Assembly (NCBI GenBank): GCA_947381255.1
Contig: CANCUC010000020.1
Span: 1 to 10,031 of the forward strand
Direction: 5' to 3'
Length of the DNA stretch: 10,031 nt
Source: Actinomycetota bacterium
Lineage (GTDB): Bacteria > Actinomycetota > Actinomycetes > Nanopelagicales > Nanopelagicaceae
Part shown: positions 1 to 7,095 of the stretch, one piece after another
How the letters are laid out: every line of letters starts with the position of its first letter
Position numbering within the stretch: position 1 is the first letter of the stretch
Notes under the pieces: model-generated
What the model was told of the DNA's origin: nothing
Seen by the model: only the letters and a program-made list of their open reading frames with translations
Databases searched by the model: none
Position numbers and translations under genes: made by a program

Positions 1-6
1 TCTCCC
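1..6 (-). promoter_or_regulatory. Possible ribosome-binding site of a gene just outside the window
   Basis: On the minus strand the last six bases of the window read GGGAGA, a Shine-Dalgarno-like string 27 bases after the DUF4233 stop codon. No start codon is visible before the edge. In many actinobacteria folC and the DUF4233 gene are followed by ndk (nucleoside diphosphate kinase), so a co-directional gene starting just outside is plausible. Its identity is a guess. Confidence 0.2.
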
Positions 7-32
7 AAATAATCGGGGTATTTTTGCCCTTT

Positions 33-365
33 TTACTTGGTGGGCGGGTTAGCCATGAGTGAAGCCCGAATCGCCTCGCCCTTGCGGCCGATGAAATAAG
101 CACTCACCCAAAGCCCAGCAAAGAGAGTTCCCAGGAAATACATAGCGGGGACAACTACGCCGTAGGCAATCATCGCGACCTGCCAGATTGTGCCGAGGTA
201 CCACCCGGTCATCTTTTTCATGAGGCCGGCAGTGAGAAGGATGGCTAGCGCGAGGATGCTTCCGAGACTGAGTGCGAGAGCTCCGTGGTTATCCATTGCT
301 AAGAGAAGGGCAAAATCCATGACAAGGAACTCCATCACGAGGACAGCAGAACCTAGAACTCTCAT
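33..365 (-). CDS. DUF4233 family small membrane protein
   Basis: A 110-residue, very hydrophobic protein with four predicted membrane segments at about residues 4-23, 29-48, 56-74 and 75-93. The third begins at a W-Y-L-G-T-I-W-Q stretch, and the tail is short and basic. Size, topology and position directly after folC match the actinobacterial DUF4233 family, whose function is unknown. The ATG lies in a 4-bp ATGA overlap with the folC stop, so translation is probably coupled to folC and no separate promoter is needed. No catalytic motif is visible. The family name rests on context and topology more than on a strong motif. Confidence 0.75.
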   Translation of the reverse strand: MRVLGSAVLVMEFLVMDFALLLAMDNHGALALSLGSILALAILLTAGLMKKMTGWYLGTIWQVAMIAYGVVVPAMYFLGTLFAGLWVSAYFIGRKGEAIRASLMANPPTK

Positions 366-1732
366 TCTTCGTACTCCAAATAATCTTCAATACCCGCAAT
401 TGAACGCACAATTGCTCGGGTCTCCCCTGCGGTAACAACAGATCCTGTAACGATGACAGCTGAGACGCCATCACTCACTTGGTTGATCAGAGTGCACTGC
501 TCCATCGCATATGTAATTGCAGTACGCAGATTGCTCTCTTTAAATACTCGTTCGCTTCCGAAAACTCCCACGGCTAGATCAAAGAGCGTGTCGACAGGCA
601 GAGCGCGGTCAGATGAGTTCTGCGTAACTACTAAACGATCAATAACAGGTTCAAGTTCCTGAAGTACTCCAAGAACATCTTTATCTCCAAGAATCGCAAG
701 GACACCGAAGATTGATTCGAAATCAAATTCCTTTTCGAGAGTTGTGGCTAGCGCCTTAGCTCCATGTGGATTGTGGGCAGCGTCGACGATCACAGTTGGG
801 TCGCGATAGAGAACTTCCATCCGTCCTGGTGATTCGACGTTGGCAAAGGCTTTGAGCACTACTTCGTCATCGAGTTTTACACCAGCAAATACCTCGACTG
901 TCGCAATCGCGACCGCGGCGTTAGATGCCTGATGCGCTCCATAGAGTGGGATGAATACATCTTCGTACAAACCGAAGACACCTTGAATGGAAACAAGTTG
1001 CCCACCGACTGCCAAGTCGCGCTTTACAACGGAGAACTCAACGCCCTCGCGGTACGGGATGGCAGCCTTCGCAATAACGCGTGCCATTAAAACAGTGGCA
1101 ACTTCAACGGGCTGAGCCGCCATGACTACGTGCGACTCTGGTTTGATAATTCCCGATTTTGTAAGAGCGATCTCTTCAACTGTATCGCCGAGATATTCCT
1201 GATGATCTAAGCCAATAGGTGTAACAACTGAGACCTGACTCTGCACCACGTTAGTTGCATCCCACTCACCACCCATACCGACTTCAATTACGCCGATATC
1301 TACGGGGAATTCAGCGAAGGCCACAAAAGCCAGAGCTGTCATGGCCTCGAAGAAGGAGATGGGGTGTGGCTGCCTGCTATCGATAAGGTCCAAATAGAGC
1401 GCAATATCGTTATAGGTGGCAATCATTCCCTCAGCAGGAATAGGTAATCCATTGATGGATATGCGTTCTAGGAAGCTCTCGAGATGCGGACTAGTGAACC
1501 GTCCGGTGCGATATCCAAGTTCACGAAAGAGTGAATCAATCATCCGGGTAGTTGTGGTCTTGCCGTTTGTTCCGCCGATATGAATTGTTGGGTAAGACAA
1601 CTGCGGACTACCAAGAGCGTCACAGAGCGCTGAAATACGATCTAGTGAGGGCTCGATGCGAGTCTCGGGCCAGCGCTTAAGTAGTGCTTGGTAGATATGT
1701 TCGAGAACTTCTAAATCTTCTGGGGTAGCCAT
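362..1732 (-). CDS. folC: Bifunctional folylpolyglutamate synthase / dihydrofolate synthase
   Basis: A Mur-ligase-type ATP-dependent enzyme of 456 residues, normal for the family. It adds glutamate to dihydropteroate and to reduced folates in the cytoplasm, giving the polyglutamate forms that cells retain. Visible motifs are the P-loop GGTNGKTTT at 53-61, the TSPHLESFLERI folate-site segment at 80-91, EVGMGGEWDATN at 150-161, DHQEYLG at 176-182, the conserved lysine of TKSGIIKP at K192 (usually carbamylated in this family), YGAHQASNAA at 264-273 and DAAHNPHG at 317-324, which opens the C-terminal domain. The ATG start lies 6 bp after the valS stop with no clear Shine-Dalgarno, and the stop overlaps the next gene by 4 bp. 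This indicates a valS-folC-DUF4233 transcription unit. Nothing looks broken. Confidence 0.96.
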   Translation of the reverse strand: MATPEDLEVLEHIYQALLKRWPETRIEPSLDRISALCDALGSPQLSYPTIHIGGTNGKTTTTRMIDSLFRELGYRTGRFTSPHLESFLERISINGLPIPAEGMIATYNDIALYLDLIDSRQPHPISFFEAMTALAFVAFAEFPVDIGVIEVGMGGEWDATNVVQSQVSVVTPIGLDHQEYLGDTVEEIALTKSGIIKPESHVVMAAQPVEVATVLMARVIAKAAIPYREGVEFSVVKRDLAVGGQLVSIQGVFGLYEDVFIPLYGAHQASNAAVAIATVEVFAGVKLDDEVVLKAFANVESPGRMEVLYRDPTVIVDAAHNPHGAKALATTLEKEFDFESIFGVLAILGDKDVLGVLQELEPVIDRLVVTQNSSDRALPVDTLFDLAVGVFGSERVFKESNLRTAITYAMEQCTLINQVSDGVSAVIVTGSVVTAGETRAIVRSIAGIEDYLEYEE

Positions 1733-1738
1733 GACGAT

Positions 1739-4321
1739 TTATTCAGCAGGCAATGCGGCAAGCGCAGCAGTGATGCGTTCAATATCGGCGGTCGTGACCT
1801 CAAGCCGTTCACGGATCTCGGTGACGACTTCGAGTGGTGCTTTGGCCATGAAGCCCTCGTTCTCCAACTTCACCTTCGCTGTCGCAAGATCCTTCTGAGC
1901 GGTTGCAAGATCTTTTGTCAGGCGAGCACGCTCAGCCTTAATGTCGATGGCGCCAGTTAAATCAAACTCGACAAGAACCGAACCAACCTCAATCTTTGCG
2001 CTGTAATTTCCATCGGCACGATCCGCGCGAACGATGAAGCGAATTGCATCTTCGTACTCTTCAAGATCTCCAAGTCCGGAGAACTTTGCAACGATCTTCG
2101 CCGACGTTTTAATGCCCTGATCATTTCGGAATCGACGAATCTCGGTGATGATTTCCTGAATTTGTGCAACAGCTTTGAGTGACGCTTCACTGGATTGTGC
2201 AGATGAAGCCTTTGGCCACTCTGCAACAACGAGAGATTCTTTGCCAGTGAGGTTGCACCAAATCTCTTCAGTGATAAATGGCATTACCGGGTGGAGTAGC
2301 CGCATCAATTGATCGAGAACATGTCCGAGTACTCGAGCCGTCTTTGCGGAATCGCTTCCAGCGAATGTTGACTTGGTAAGTTCGAGGTACCAGTCGCAGA
2401 GATCATCCCACGCGAAGTGGTAAAGCAGCTCAAGGGCCTTTGCAAATTCAAATGACTCAAGGAGTGAATCTACTTGGGCAGTTGTCTCATTCAGGCGAGT
2501 GATGATCCATTGATCGATCAGATTTAATGAATCGAACGATGGAAGTTCGCCTTCAGTGTGTGCGCCATTCATTGTTGCAAAACGAGTTGCATTCCAGAGT
2601 TTGGTTGCAAAGTTTCGAGAACCTGCGATCCATTCCTCCGCCAGTGCTTGATCTGAGCCTGGGTTAGCCATGCGAGCCAAGGTGAAGCGCAGCGCATCTG
2701 AACCGTACTTATCCATGAACTCAATGGGATCAACGCCATTGCCGCGACTCTTCGACATCTTCTTGCCGAACTTGTCGCGAACCAAACCATGCAGAGCGAT
2801 TGTGTGGAATGGTTGAACGCCATCCATGGCATAAAGCCCGAGCATCATCATGCGAGCAACCCAGAAGAACAAGATGTCATAGCCGGTGACCAGAACTGAT
2901 GTTGGGTAGAACTTTGCAAGGTCGGCTGTCTCTTCCGGCCAACCTAGAGTTGAGAATGGCCAGAGACCAGATGAGAACCAGGTATCTAGAACATCGGGAT
3001 CTTGGGTGTAACCAGCTGGTGGCTCCTCATTAGGGCCGCAGACAACAACCTCATCATTAGGACCATAGAAAACTGGAATGCGATGACCCCACCAGAGTTG
3101 GCGAGAGATGCACCAGTCGTGCATTCCATCAACCCACTCGAAGTAACGTGGCGCTAATTCATTTGGTTCAATCTTTACGCGGCCATCACGGACTGCATCT
3201 CCAGCTGCCTTTGCAAGTGGACCAACCTTTACAAACCATTGCTTAGAGAGCAGTGGCTCGACAATCGTGTCGCAACGGCTGCAATGTCCAACAGAGTGAA
3301 GGTATGGACGCTTCTCCGCAACGACGCGGCCTTGTCGGCGAAGTTCTTCGACCACTGCGACGCGAGCTACAAAACGATCCATTCCATCAAATTCAGTTCC
3401 AGAACCTTCCATGACTGCATGGATGTTCATGATGATTGGCATTTCGATTCCGTGGCGTGATGCCATCTCGAAATCGTTTGGATCATGTGCGCCAGTTACC
3501 TTAACCGCGCCAGTTCCGAAATCCGGATCAACAAGTTCGTCGGCAATGATTGGGATCCAACGATTTGCGAGCGGAAGCAAGACCTTCTTGCCGATCATGT
3601 GTGCATAACGTGGATCATCAGGATGAACTGCAACTGCGCCATCACCAAGCATGGTCTCTGGGCGAGTTGTTGCAACAGTTATTTGAAGATCATCATCACC
3701 GTAGCGAACGGATACAAATTCGCCTTCAACATCTGAGTGCTCAACTTCAATGTCAGAAAGCGCTGTGAGACAGCGAGGACACCAGTTGATGATTCTTTCG
3801 GCGCGATAAATTAAGCCGTCGTCGTACAAACGCTTGAAGATTGTGCGAACCGCTGTTGAAAGACCTGGATCCATGGTGAATCTCTCGCGAGACCAATCGA
3901 CACTCGCGCCAAGACGCTTCATCTGATCGAGAATCTTTCCGCCAGATTCGTGCTTCCACTCCCAGACTTTCTCTACAAACTTTTCGCGGCCGAGGTCGTG
4001 GCGAGATACACCTTCAGAGGCGAGCTGCTTCTCGACCAGATTCTGCGTCGCGATTCCAGCGTGGTCCATTCCGGGCAACCAGAGAGTTTCAAAACCCTTC
4101 ATCCGTTTGCTGCGAATCAGAATGTCTTGCAGAGTTAAATCAAGAGCGTGGCCGATGTGAAGTGAGCCCGTGACGTTGGGAGGCGGGATAACGATTGTGA
4201 AGGGAGGCTTATCAGATGTCGCGTCAGCCTTGAAGTATTGGGCTTCGACCCACTTCTGATAGAGCACATGCTCAATATCGGCAGGGGTGAAACTCGCAGC
4301 AAGTTCCGGACGCTCGTTCAT
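1739..4321 (-). CDS. valS: Valyl-tRNA synthetase
   Basis: A class Ia aminoacyl-tRNA synthetase of 860 residues that charges tRNA-Val and edits mischarged threonine. Motifs appear in order: PPPNVTGSLHIGHAL with HIGH at 55-58, a CxxC pair at C181/C184, the editing-domain signature TTRPETMLGD at 218-227, a second CxxC pair at C347/C350 (the two pairs are placed to form one zinc site) and KMSKS at 521-525. The anticodon-binding domain follows, and the charged heptad-rich C-terminal tail from about residue 795 looks like the coiled-coil arm typical of ValRS. Length suits actinobacterial ValRS. The ATG is 21 bp after the clpX stop and lacks a Shine-Dalgarno sequence; the region before it carries TANNNT strings, so a leaderless or near-leaderless transcript is possible. 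The gene appears intact. Confidence 0.98.
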   Translation of the reverse strand: MNERPELAASFTPADIEHVLYQKWVEAQYFKADATSDKPPFTIVIPPPNVTGSLHIGHALDLTLQDILIRSKRMKGFETLWLPGMDHAGIATQNLVEKQLASEGVSRHDLGREKFVEKVWEWKHESGGKILDQMKRLGASVDWSRERFTMDPGLSTAVRTIFKRLYDDGLIYRAERIINWCPRCLTALSDIEVEHSDVEGEFVSVRYGDDDLQITVATTRPETMLGDGAVAVHPDDPRYAHMIGKKVLLPLANRWIPIIADELVDPDFGTGAVKVTGAHDPNDFEMASRHGIEMPIIMNIHAVMEGSGTEFDGMDRFVARVAVVEELRRQGRVVAEKRPYLHSVGHCSRCDTIVEPLLSKQWFVKVGPLAKAAGDAVRDGRVKIEPNELAPRYFEWVDGMHDWCISRQLWWGHRIPVFYGPNDEVVVCGPNEEPPAGYTQDPDVLDTWFSSGLWPFSTLGWPEETADLAKFYPTSVLVTGYDILFFWVARMMMLGLYAMDGVQPFHTIALHGLVRDKFGKKMSKSRGNGVDPIEFMDKYGSDALRFTLARMANPGSDQALAEEWIAGSRNFATKLWNATRFATMNGAHTEGELPSFDSLNLIDQWIITRLNETTAQVDSLLESFEFAKALELLYHFAWDDLCDWYLELTKSTFAGSDSAKTARVLGHVLDQLMRLLHPVMPFITEEIWCNLTGKESLVVAEWPKASSAQSSEASLKAVAQIQEIITEIRRFRNDQGIKTSAKIVAKFSGLGDLEEYEDAIRFIVRADRADGNYSAKIEVGSVLVEFDLTGAIDIKAERARLTKDLATAQKDLATAKVKLENEGFMAKAPLEVVTEIRERLEVTTADIERITAALAALPAE

Positions 4322-4329
4322 AAGAGGTG

Positions 4330-4340
4330 AGTCTAGATTA
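4330..4340 (-). promoter_or_regulatory. Candidate -10 elements for valS
   Basis: The 21-bp clpX-valS gap contains two overlapping TANNNT hexamers on the minus strand, TAATCT (4340-4335) and TAGACT (4335-4330). TAGACT ends 8 bases before the valS ATG, so transcription from it would start at or next to the ATG. No Shine-Dalgarno precedes valS, in keeping with leaderless initiation, which is common in actinobacteria. There is no convincing -35 box, and TANNNT is frequent by chance, so this is only a candidate. Confidence 0.28.
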
Positions 4341-4342
4341 AG

Positions 4343-5647
4343 TTACGCGCTCTTCTCTTCAGAGCGCTTCTCGCCCTTTTCGCCCTTGGCAGAGCGCTTA
4401 GGTCCACTGCCACGGTTTACATAGGTTGGGGCAGACTCCTTGAGAACGACCTCTGGGGTTATCACGACGCGTTCGACTTCCTTGCGAGAAGGAACTTCGT
4501 ACATCACAGCTAACAAGGTCTCTTCCATGATTGCGCGCAGACCACGTGCGCCAGTTCCGCGCTTGATGGCTAGGTCAGCAACGACCTCAAGAGCCTCTTG
4601 GGTGAATTCAAGTTCGACGCCATCGATATCAAAGAGGCGCTGGTACTGCTTGATCAGTGCGTTCTTTGGCTCGGTCAAAATCTGCATCAACGCTGGGCGA
4701 TCGAGATTCTCGACGCTAGTAAGAATAGGAAGACGACCGATGAATTCAGGGATCATTCCGAACTTAAGGAGATCTTCTGGCATGACCTCACCGAAGATAT
4801 CAATCTTGTCGATCTCGGATTGAGATTGCAGAGTTGCATTGAATCCAACACCAGCTTTGCCCTTACGACCTTCGATGATCTTCTCGAGGCCAGCAAATGC
4901 ACCACCGACGATAAAGAGAATATTGGTTGTATCAATCTGCAAGAACTCTTGATGAGGGTGCTTGCGTCCACCTTGTGGTGGAACTGATGCAGTTGTTCCT
5001 TCAAGAATCTTGAGGAGCGCTTGCTGCACACCTTCACCAGATACATCGCGAGTGATTGAAGGATTCTCTGACTTACGAGCGACCTTATCGATTTCGTCGA
5101 TGTAGATGATCCCAGTCTCGGCCTTCTTCACATCGAAGTCCGCTGCTTGAATGAGTTTGAGCAGAATGTTCTCGACATCTTCTCCGACATAACCAGCTTC
5201 AGTGAGAGCGGTGGCATCGGCGATCGCGAAAGGAACATTGAGCATGCGAGCCAAAGTTTGTGCAAGAAGTGTCTTGCCGCAGCCAGTTGGGCCGAGGATC
5301 AAGATATTTGATTTCGCGAGTTCGACTGAATCTTCGCGGCTTCCGATATCTGATTGCACGCGCTTGTAGTGGTTGTACACGGCAACTGAAAGTGACTTCT
5401 TCGCGCGGTCTTGACCCACTACATATTGATCCAGGAAGGAGTAAATCTCTTGTGGCTTTGGAACTTCGGTCAGTCCGAGTTGAGTTGTCTCGTTGAGCTC
5501 TTCAATGATGATCTCATTGCAAAGGTCGATGCACTCGTCGCAGATGTATACGCCTGGACCGGCAATCAATTTCTTAACTTGCTTCTGGGTCTTGCCGCAG
5601 AAGGAACACTTCAGCAGATCGCCTGTTTCGCCAATTCTCGTGGTCAT
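4343..5647 (-). CDS. clpX: ATP-dependent Clp protease ATP-binding subunit ClpX
   Basis: The AAA+ unfoldase partner of ClpP, 434 residues. The N-terminal zinc-binding domain has Cys14, Cys17, Cys36 and Cys39 in the CxxC-X18-CxxC pattern. The ATPase core shows Walker A GPTGCGKT at 119-126, pore loop GYVGE at 152-156, Walker B IIYIDEID at 180-187, the RKH substrate loop at 228-230 and PEFIGRLP further on. The ClpP-docking loop carries VGF at 267-269, where many ClpX proteins have IGF or LGF. The sensor-2 region GARGLRAIMEE is present, and the last 20 or so residues form a Lys/Glu/Ser-rich tail. The gene lies downstream of clpP1 and clpP2 but behind a hairpin terminator, so it probably has its own promoter. 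The ATG has no Shine-Dalgarno, and a TACGAT box lies 6 bases before it. The start is supported by the zinc domain beginning right after it. Confidence 0.98.
   Translation of the reverse strand: MTTRIGETGDLLKCSFCGKTQKQVKKLIAGPGVYICDECIDLCNEIIIEELNETTQLGLTEVPKPQEIYSFLDQYVVGQDRAKKSLSVAVYNHYKRVQSDIGSREDSVELAKSNILILGPTGCGKTLLAQTLARMLNVPFAIADATALTEAGYVGEDVENILLKLIQAADFDVKKAETGIIYIDEIDKVARKSENPSITRDVSGEGVQQALLKILEGTTASVPPQGGRKHPHQEFLQIDTTNILFIVGGAFAGLEKIIEGRKGKAGVGFNATLQSQSEIDKIDIFGEVMPEDLLKFGMIPEFIGRLPILTSVENLDRPALMQILTEPKNALIKQYQRLFDIDGVELEFTQEALEVVADLAIKRGTGARGLRAIMEETLLAVMYEVPSRKEVERVVITPEVVLKESAPTYVNRGSGPKRSAKGEKGEKRSEEKSA
4347..4367 (-). other. Inverted repeat at the 3' end of clpX
   Basis: A perfect 7-bp inverted repeat, GCGCTCT and AGAGCGC, with a 7-base loop sits in the last codons of clpX and ends just before its stop codon. 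The following minus-strand sequence has no proper T-run, so it is not a clear intrinsic terminator. It could act as an mRNA-stabilising hairpin or a weak attenuator before valS, or it may simply reflect the Lys/Glu/Ser-rich tail codons. Confidence 0.3.
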
Positions 5648-5653
5648 GGGTAA

Positions 5654-5659
5654 ATCGTA
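5654..5659 (-). promoter_or_regulatory. Candidate -10 box for a leaderless clpX transcript
   Basis: The minus strand reads TACGAT followed by TTACCC and then the clpX ATG. TACGAT fits the TANNNT consensus, and the six-base spacing would place the transcription start on the A of the ATG. No Shine-Dalgarno is present, and a terminator lies just upstream, so a dedicated promoter is needed if readthrough is poor. No good -35 is seen at 16-19 bp, since that area is the terminator stem. Confidence 0.4.
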
Positions 5660-5670
5660 AATGGAAAGGC

Positions 5671-5701
5671 AAAAGGCTGGGTGGTTTTTACCACCCAGCC
5701 T
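5671..5701 (-). terminator. Rho-independent terminator or attenuator after clpP2
   Basis: A perfect 11-bp GC-rich stem, extendable by one A-T pair with a four-base loop. On the minus strand the arms are AGGCTGGGTGG (5701-5691) and CCACCCAGCCT (5684-5674). They are followed by TTT (5673-5671), then GCC and TTT. The hairpin starts 22 bases after the clpP2 stop and ends 26 bases before clpX. The T-run is short and interrupted, so partial readthrough into clpX is likely. On the plus strand no T-run follows, so the hairpin serves the clpP1-clpP2 transcript. Confidence 0.75.
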
Positions 5702-5723
5702 GTTCGCTTATAGGAGAATTGAT

Positions 5724-6359
5724 TTACGGCTTGAGAGCCTTGCGGCTTGCAAGCACCTGATCGATGATGCCGTATTCAACGGCTTCTACTGCGGTCAGAA
5801 TCTTGTCGCGTTCAATATCCTTTGAAACTTCTTCGACGGTCTTCTTGGAATCCTTCGCAAGCATCTTCTCCAAGAGAGAGCGCATGCGCATGATTTCAGC
5901 AGCCTGGATCTCGATATCAGAACCTTGTCCGCCACCCTCTGAATATGGTTGGTGAATCAAGATGCGAGCATTTTCGAGCGCCATGCGCTTGCCCTTTGCG
6001 CCACCAGCCAAGAGAACAGCCGCAGCTGACGCCGCTTGTCCTAGGCAGATGGTCATTACATCTGGGCGCACGAATTGCATCGTGTCATAGATCGCGGTGA
6101 GTGCGGTGAACGAGCCACCAGGTGAGTTGATGTACATCATGATGTCGCGATCTGGATCCATTGACTCGAGAGTCAAGAGCTGAGCCATGACGTCGTTTGC
6201 AACGGTGTCATCGATTGCTTGACCCACGAAGATGATGCGCTCTTCGAAGAGCTTTGTATATGGATCTAGGCGCTTATAACCGTAAGAGGTCTTCTCTTCG
6301 ATTGTTGGAAGCACATAGCGAGCAGTGATCTCGTTGGCGTTATTCATCTCATTCATCAT
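5724..6359 (-). CDS. clpP2: ATP-dependent Clp protease proteolytic subunit 2
   Basis: A 211-residue serine peptidase of family S14. The catalytic triad is Ser111 (in GQAASAAAVLLAGG), His136 (in ARILIHQP) and Asp185 (in IERDKIL), with NSPGGS at 78-83. It is the second ClpP of the tandem. In actinobacteria ClpP1 and ClpP2 form a mixed two-ring 14-mer that degrades substrates fed by ClpX or ClpC. The N-terminal extension (about 25 residues before the SYGYKRLDPYTKL region) and the DPYTKLFEERIIF segment are typical of actinobacterial ClpP2. The start ATG overlaps the clpP1 stop by 4 bp (ATGA). Met2 and Met5 are possible alternative starts three and twelve bases further in. The coupled arrangement supports equal synthesis of both subunits. 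The gene ends 22 bases before a terminator. Confidence 0.97.
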   Translation of the reverse strand: MMNEMNNANEITARYVLPTIEEKTSYGYKRLDPYTKLFEERIIFVGQAIDDTVANDVMAQLLTLESMDPDRDIMMYINSPGGSFTALTAIYDTMQFVRPDVMTICLGQAASAAAVLLAGGAKGKRMALENARILIHQPYSEGGGQGSDIEIQAAEIMRMRSLLEKMLAKDSKKTVEEVSKDIERDKILTAVEAVEYGIIDQVLASRKALKP

Positions 6360-6982
6360 GCTGTTCCACCACTTCCAGATACTTGTCCAGCAGAGCGGAC
6401 CACGTGATCTACTAATCCATATGCCTTGGCCTCTTCGGCATCAAACCAACGATCGCGATCTGAATCTGCTGTGATCTTCTCGATGGTCTGCCCTGAGTGG
6501 AAAGCGATGAGTTCAGCCATCTTGCGTTTGGTGAACTTCATTTGATCGGCTTGAATCTTAATTTCTGTAGCTGTGCCTCCGATGCCACCCAAAGGTTGGT
6601 GCATCAAGACGCGAGCATTTGGAAGCGCGTAACGCTTTCCTGGTGCTCCGGCTGTGAGAAGGAATTGACCCATGGATGCAGCAAGACCCATCGTCACTGT
6701 TGCAACATCGTTCTTGATGTATTGCATGGTGTCGTAGATCGCCATACCTGCAGAGACAGAACCTCCAGGTGAGTTGATATACAAGTAAATGTCTTTCTCT
6801 TGGTCTTCGGCAGCGAGCAAGAGCATTTGAGCCGCAATGGCGTTAGCCATGTTGTCCTCGACCTGTCCGACCATAAAAATGATTCGTTCGCGAAGCAGAC
6901 GCTGGTAGACCTGATCGTCTAACCCGCCTGCAAATTGAGCCGCTGAACGCGCGGTGATTGGATCCACTATTCCTCCTGACAT
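6356..6982 (-). CDS. clpP1: ATP-dependent Clp protease proteolytic subunit 1
   Basis: The first ClpP of the tandem, 208 residues from the ATG at 6982. With that numbering the triad is Ser103 (in GLAASMGQFLL), His128 (in ARVLMHQP) and Asp177 (in DSDRDRWF), with NSPGGS at 70-75. All catalytic residues are present, so it should be an active partner of ClpP2 and not a degenerate subunit. The start is uncertain. An in-frame TTG lies at 6985, just before the ATG. A GTG at 6967 has a perfect AGGAGG four bases upstream and would give 203 residues. The N-terminus is a processed region in ClpP, so the choice hardly changes the mature enzyme. A 113-bp gap separates it from tig, enough for a separate promoter. 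The stop codon overlaps the clpP2 start. Confidence 0.96.
   Translation of the reverse strand: MSGGIVDPITARSAAQFAGGLDDQVYQRLLRERIIFMVGQVEDNMANAIAAQMLLLAAEDQEKDIYLYINSPGGSVSAGMAIYDTMQYIKNDVATVTMGLAASMGQFLLTAGAPGKRYALPNARVLMHQPLGGIGGTATEIKIQADQMKFTKRKMAELIAFHSGQTIEKITADSDRDRWFDAEEAKAYGLVDHVVRSAGQVSGSGGTA
6972..6977 (-). promoter_or_regulatory. Shine-Dalgarno AGGAGG inside the annotated 5' end of clpP1
   Basis: AGGAGG on the minus strand lies four bases before an in-frame GTG (6967-6965). It is the strongest Shine-Dalgarno in the window, and the upstream ATG at 6982 has none, so the GTG may be the real clpP1 start. The motif falls in codons Ser-Gly-Gly, which could also produce it by chance. 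Confidence 0.45.
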
Positions 6983-7075
6983 CAACGCTGAAAGCCCAGC
7001 ATTAACTCCTGTTATGACAGTAACAATCTTTCGTGCTCATCGCTTCCCAATTTCGGCAACTTTCGCGCGCGGGAG

Positions 7076-7093
7076 TGTTCGCTCTGAGAGAAG
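7076..7093. promoter_or_regulatory. Imperfect palindrome before clpP1, possible ClgR-type operator
   Basis: In the tig-clpP1 gap the plus strand reads TGTTCGCTCTGAGAGAAG. The core TTCGCTCTGAGAGAA matches its own reverse complement at 12 of 15 positions. ClgR, the activator of clpP1P2 in Streptomyces and Corynebacterium, is reported to bind a GTTCGC-N5-GCG type site. Here GTTCGC-N5-GAG keeps the left half exactly and has one change in the right half. It lies about 95 bp upstream of the clpP1 ATG, directly after the tig stop. The match is recalled from memory of the consensus and is tentative. Confidence 0.27.
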
Positions 7094-7095
7094 TG

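Noticed and set aside
7..32. Terminator after the DUF4233 gene
   Set aside because: The only pairing is GGG with CCC, too weak for a terminator, and no T-run follows on the minus strand.
7010..7025. TGTTA-N6-TAACA inverted repeat upstream of clpP1
   Set aside because: Five base pairs with no known factor; expected often by chance. It may overlap the promoter but nothing supports a specific role.
6999..7026. clpP1 promoter TTGTTA-N16-TAATGC
   Set aside because: The -10 match is poor, and other equally weak pairs exist nearby.
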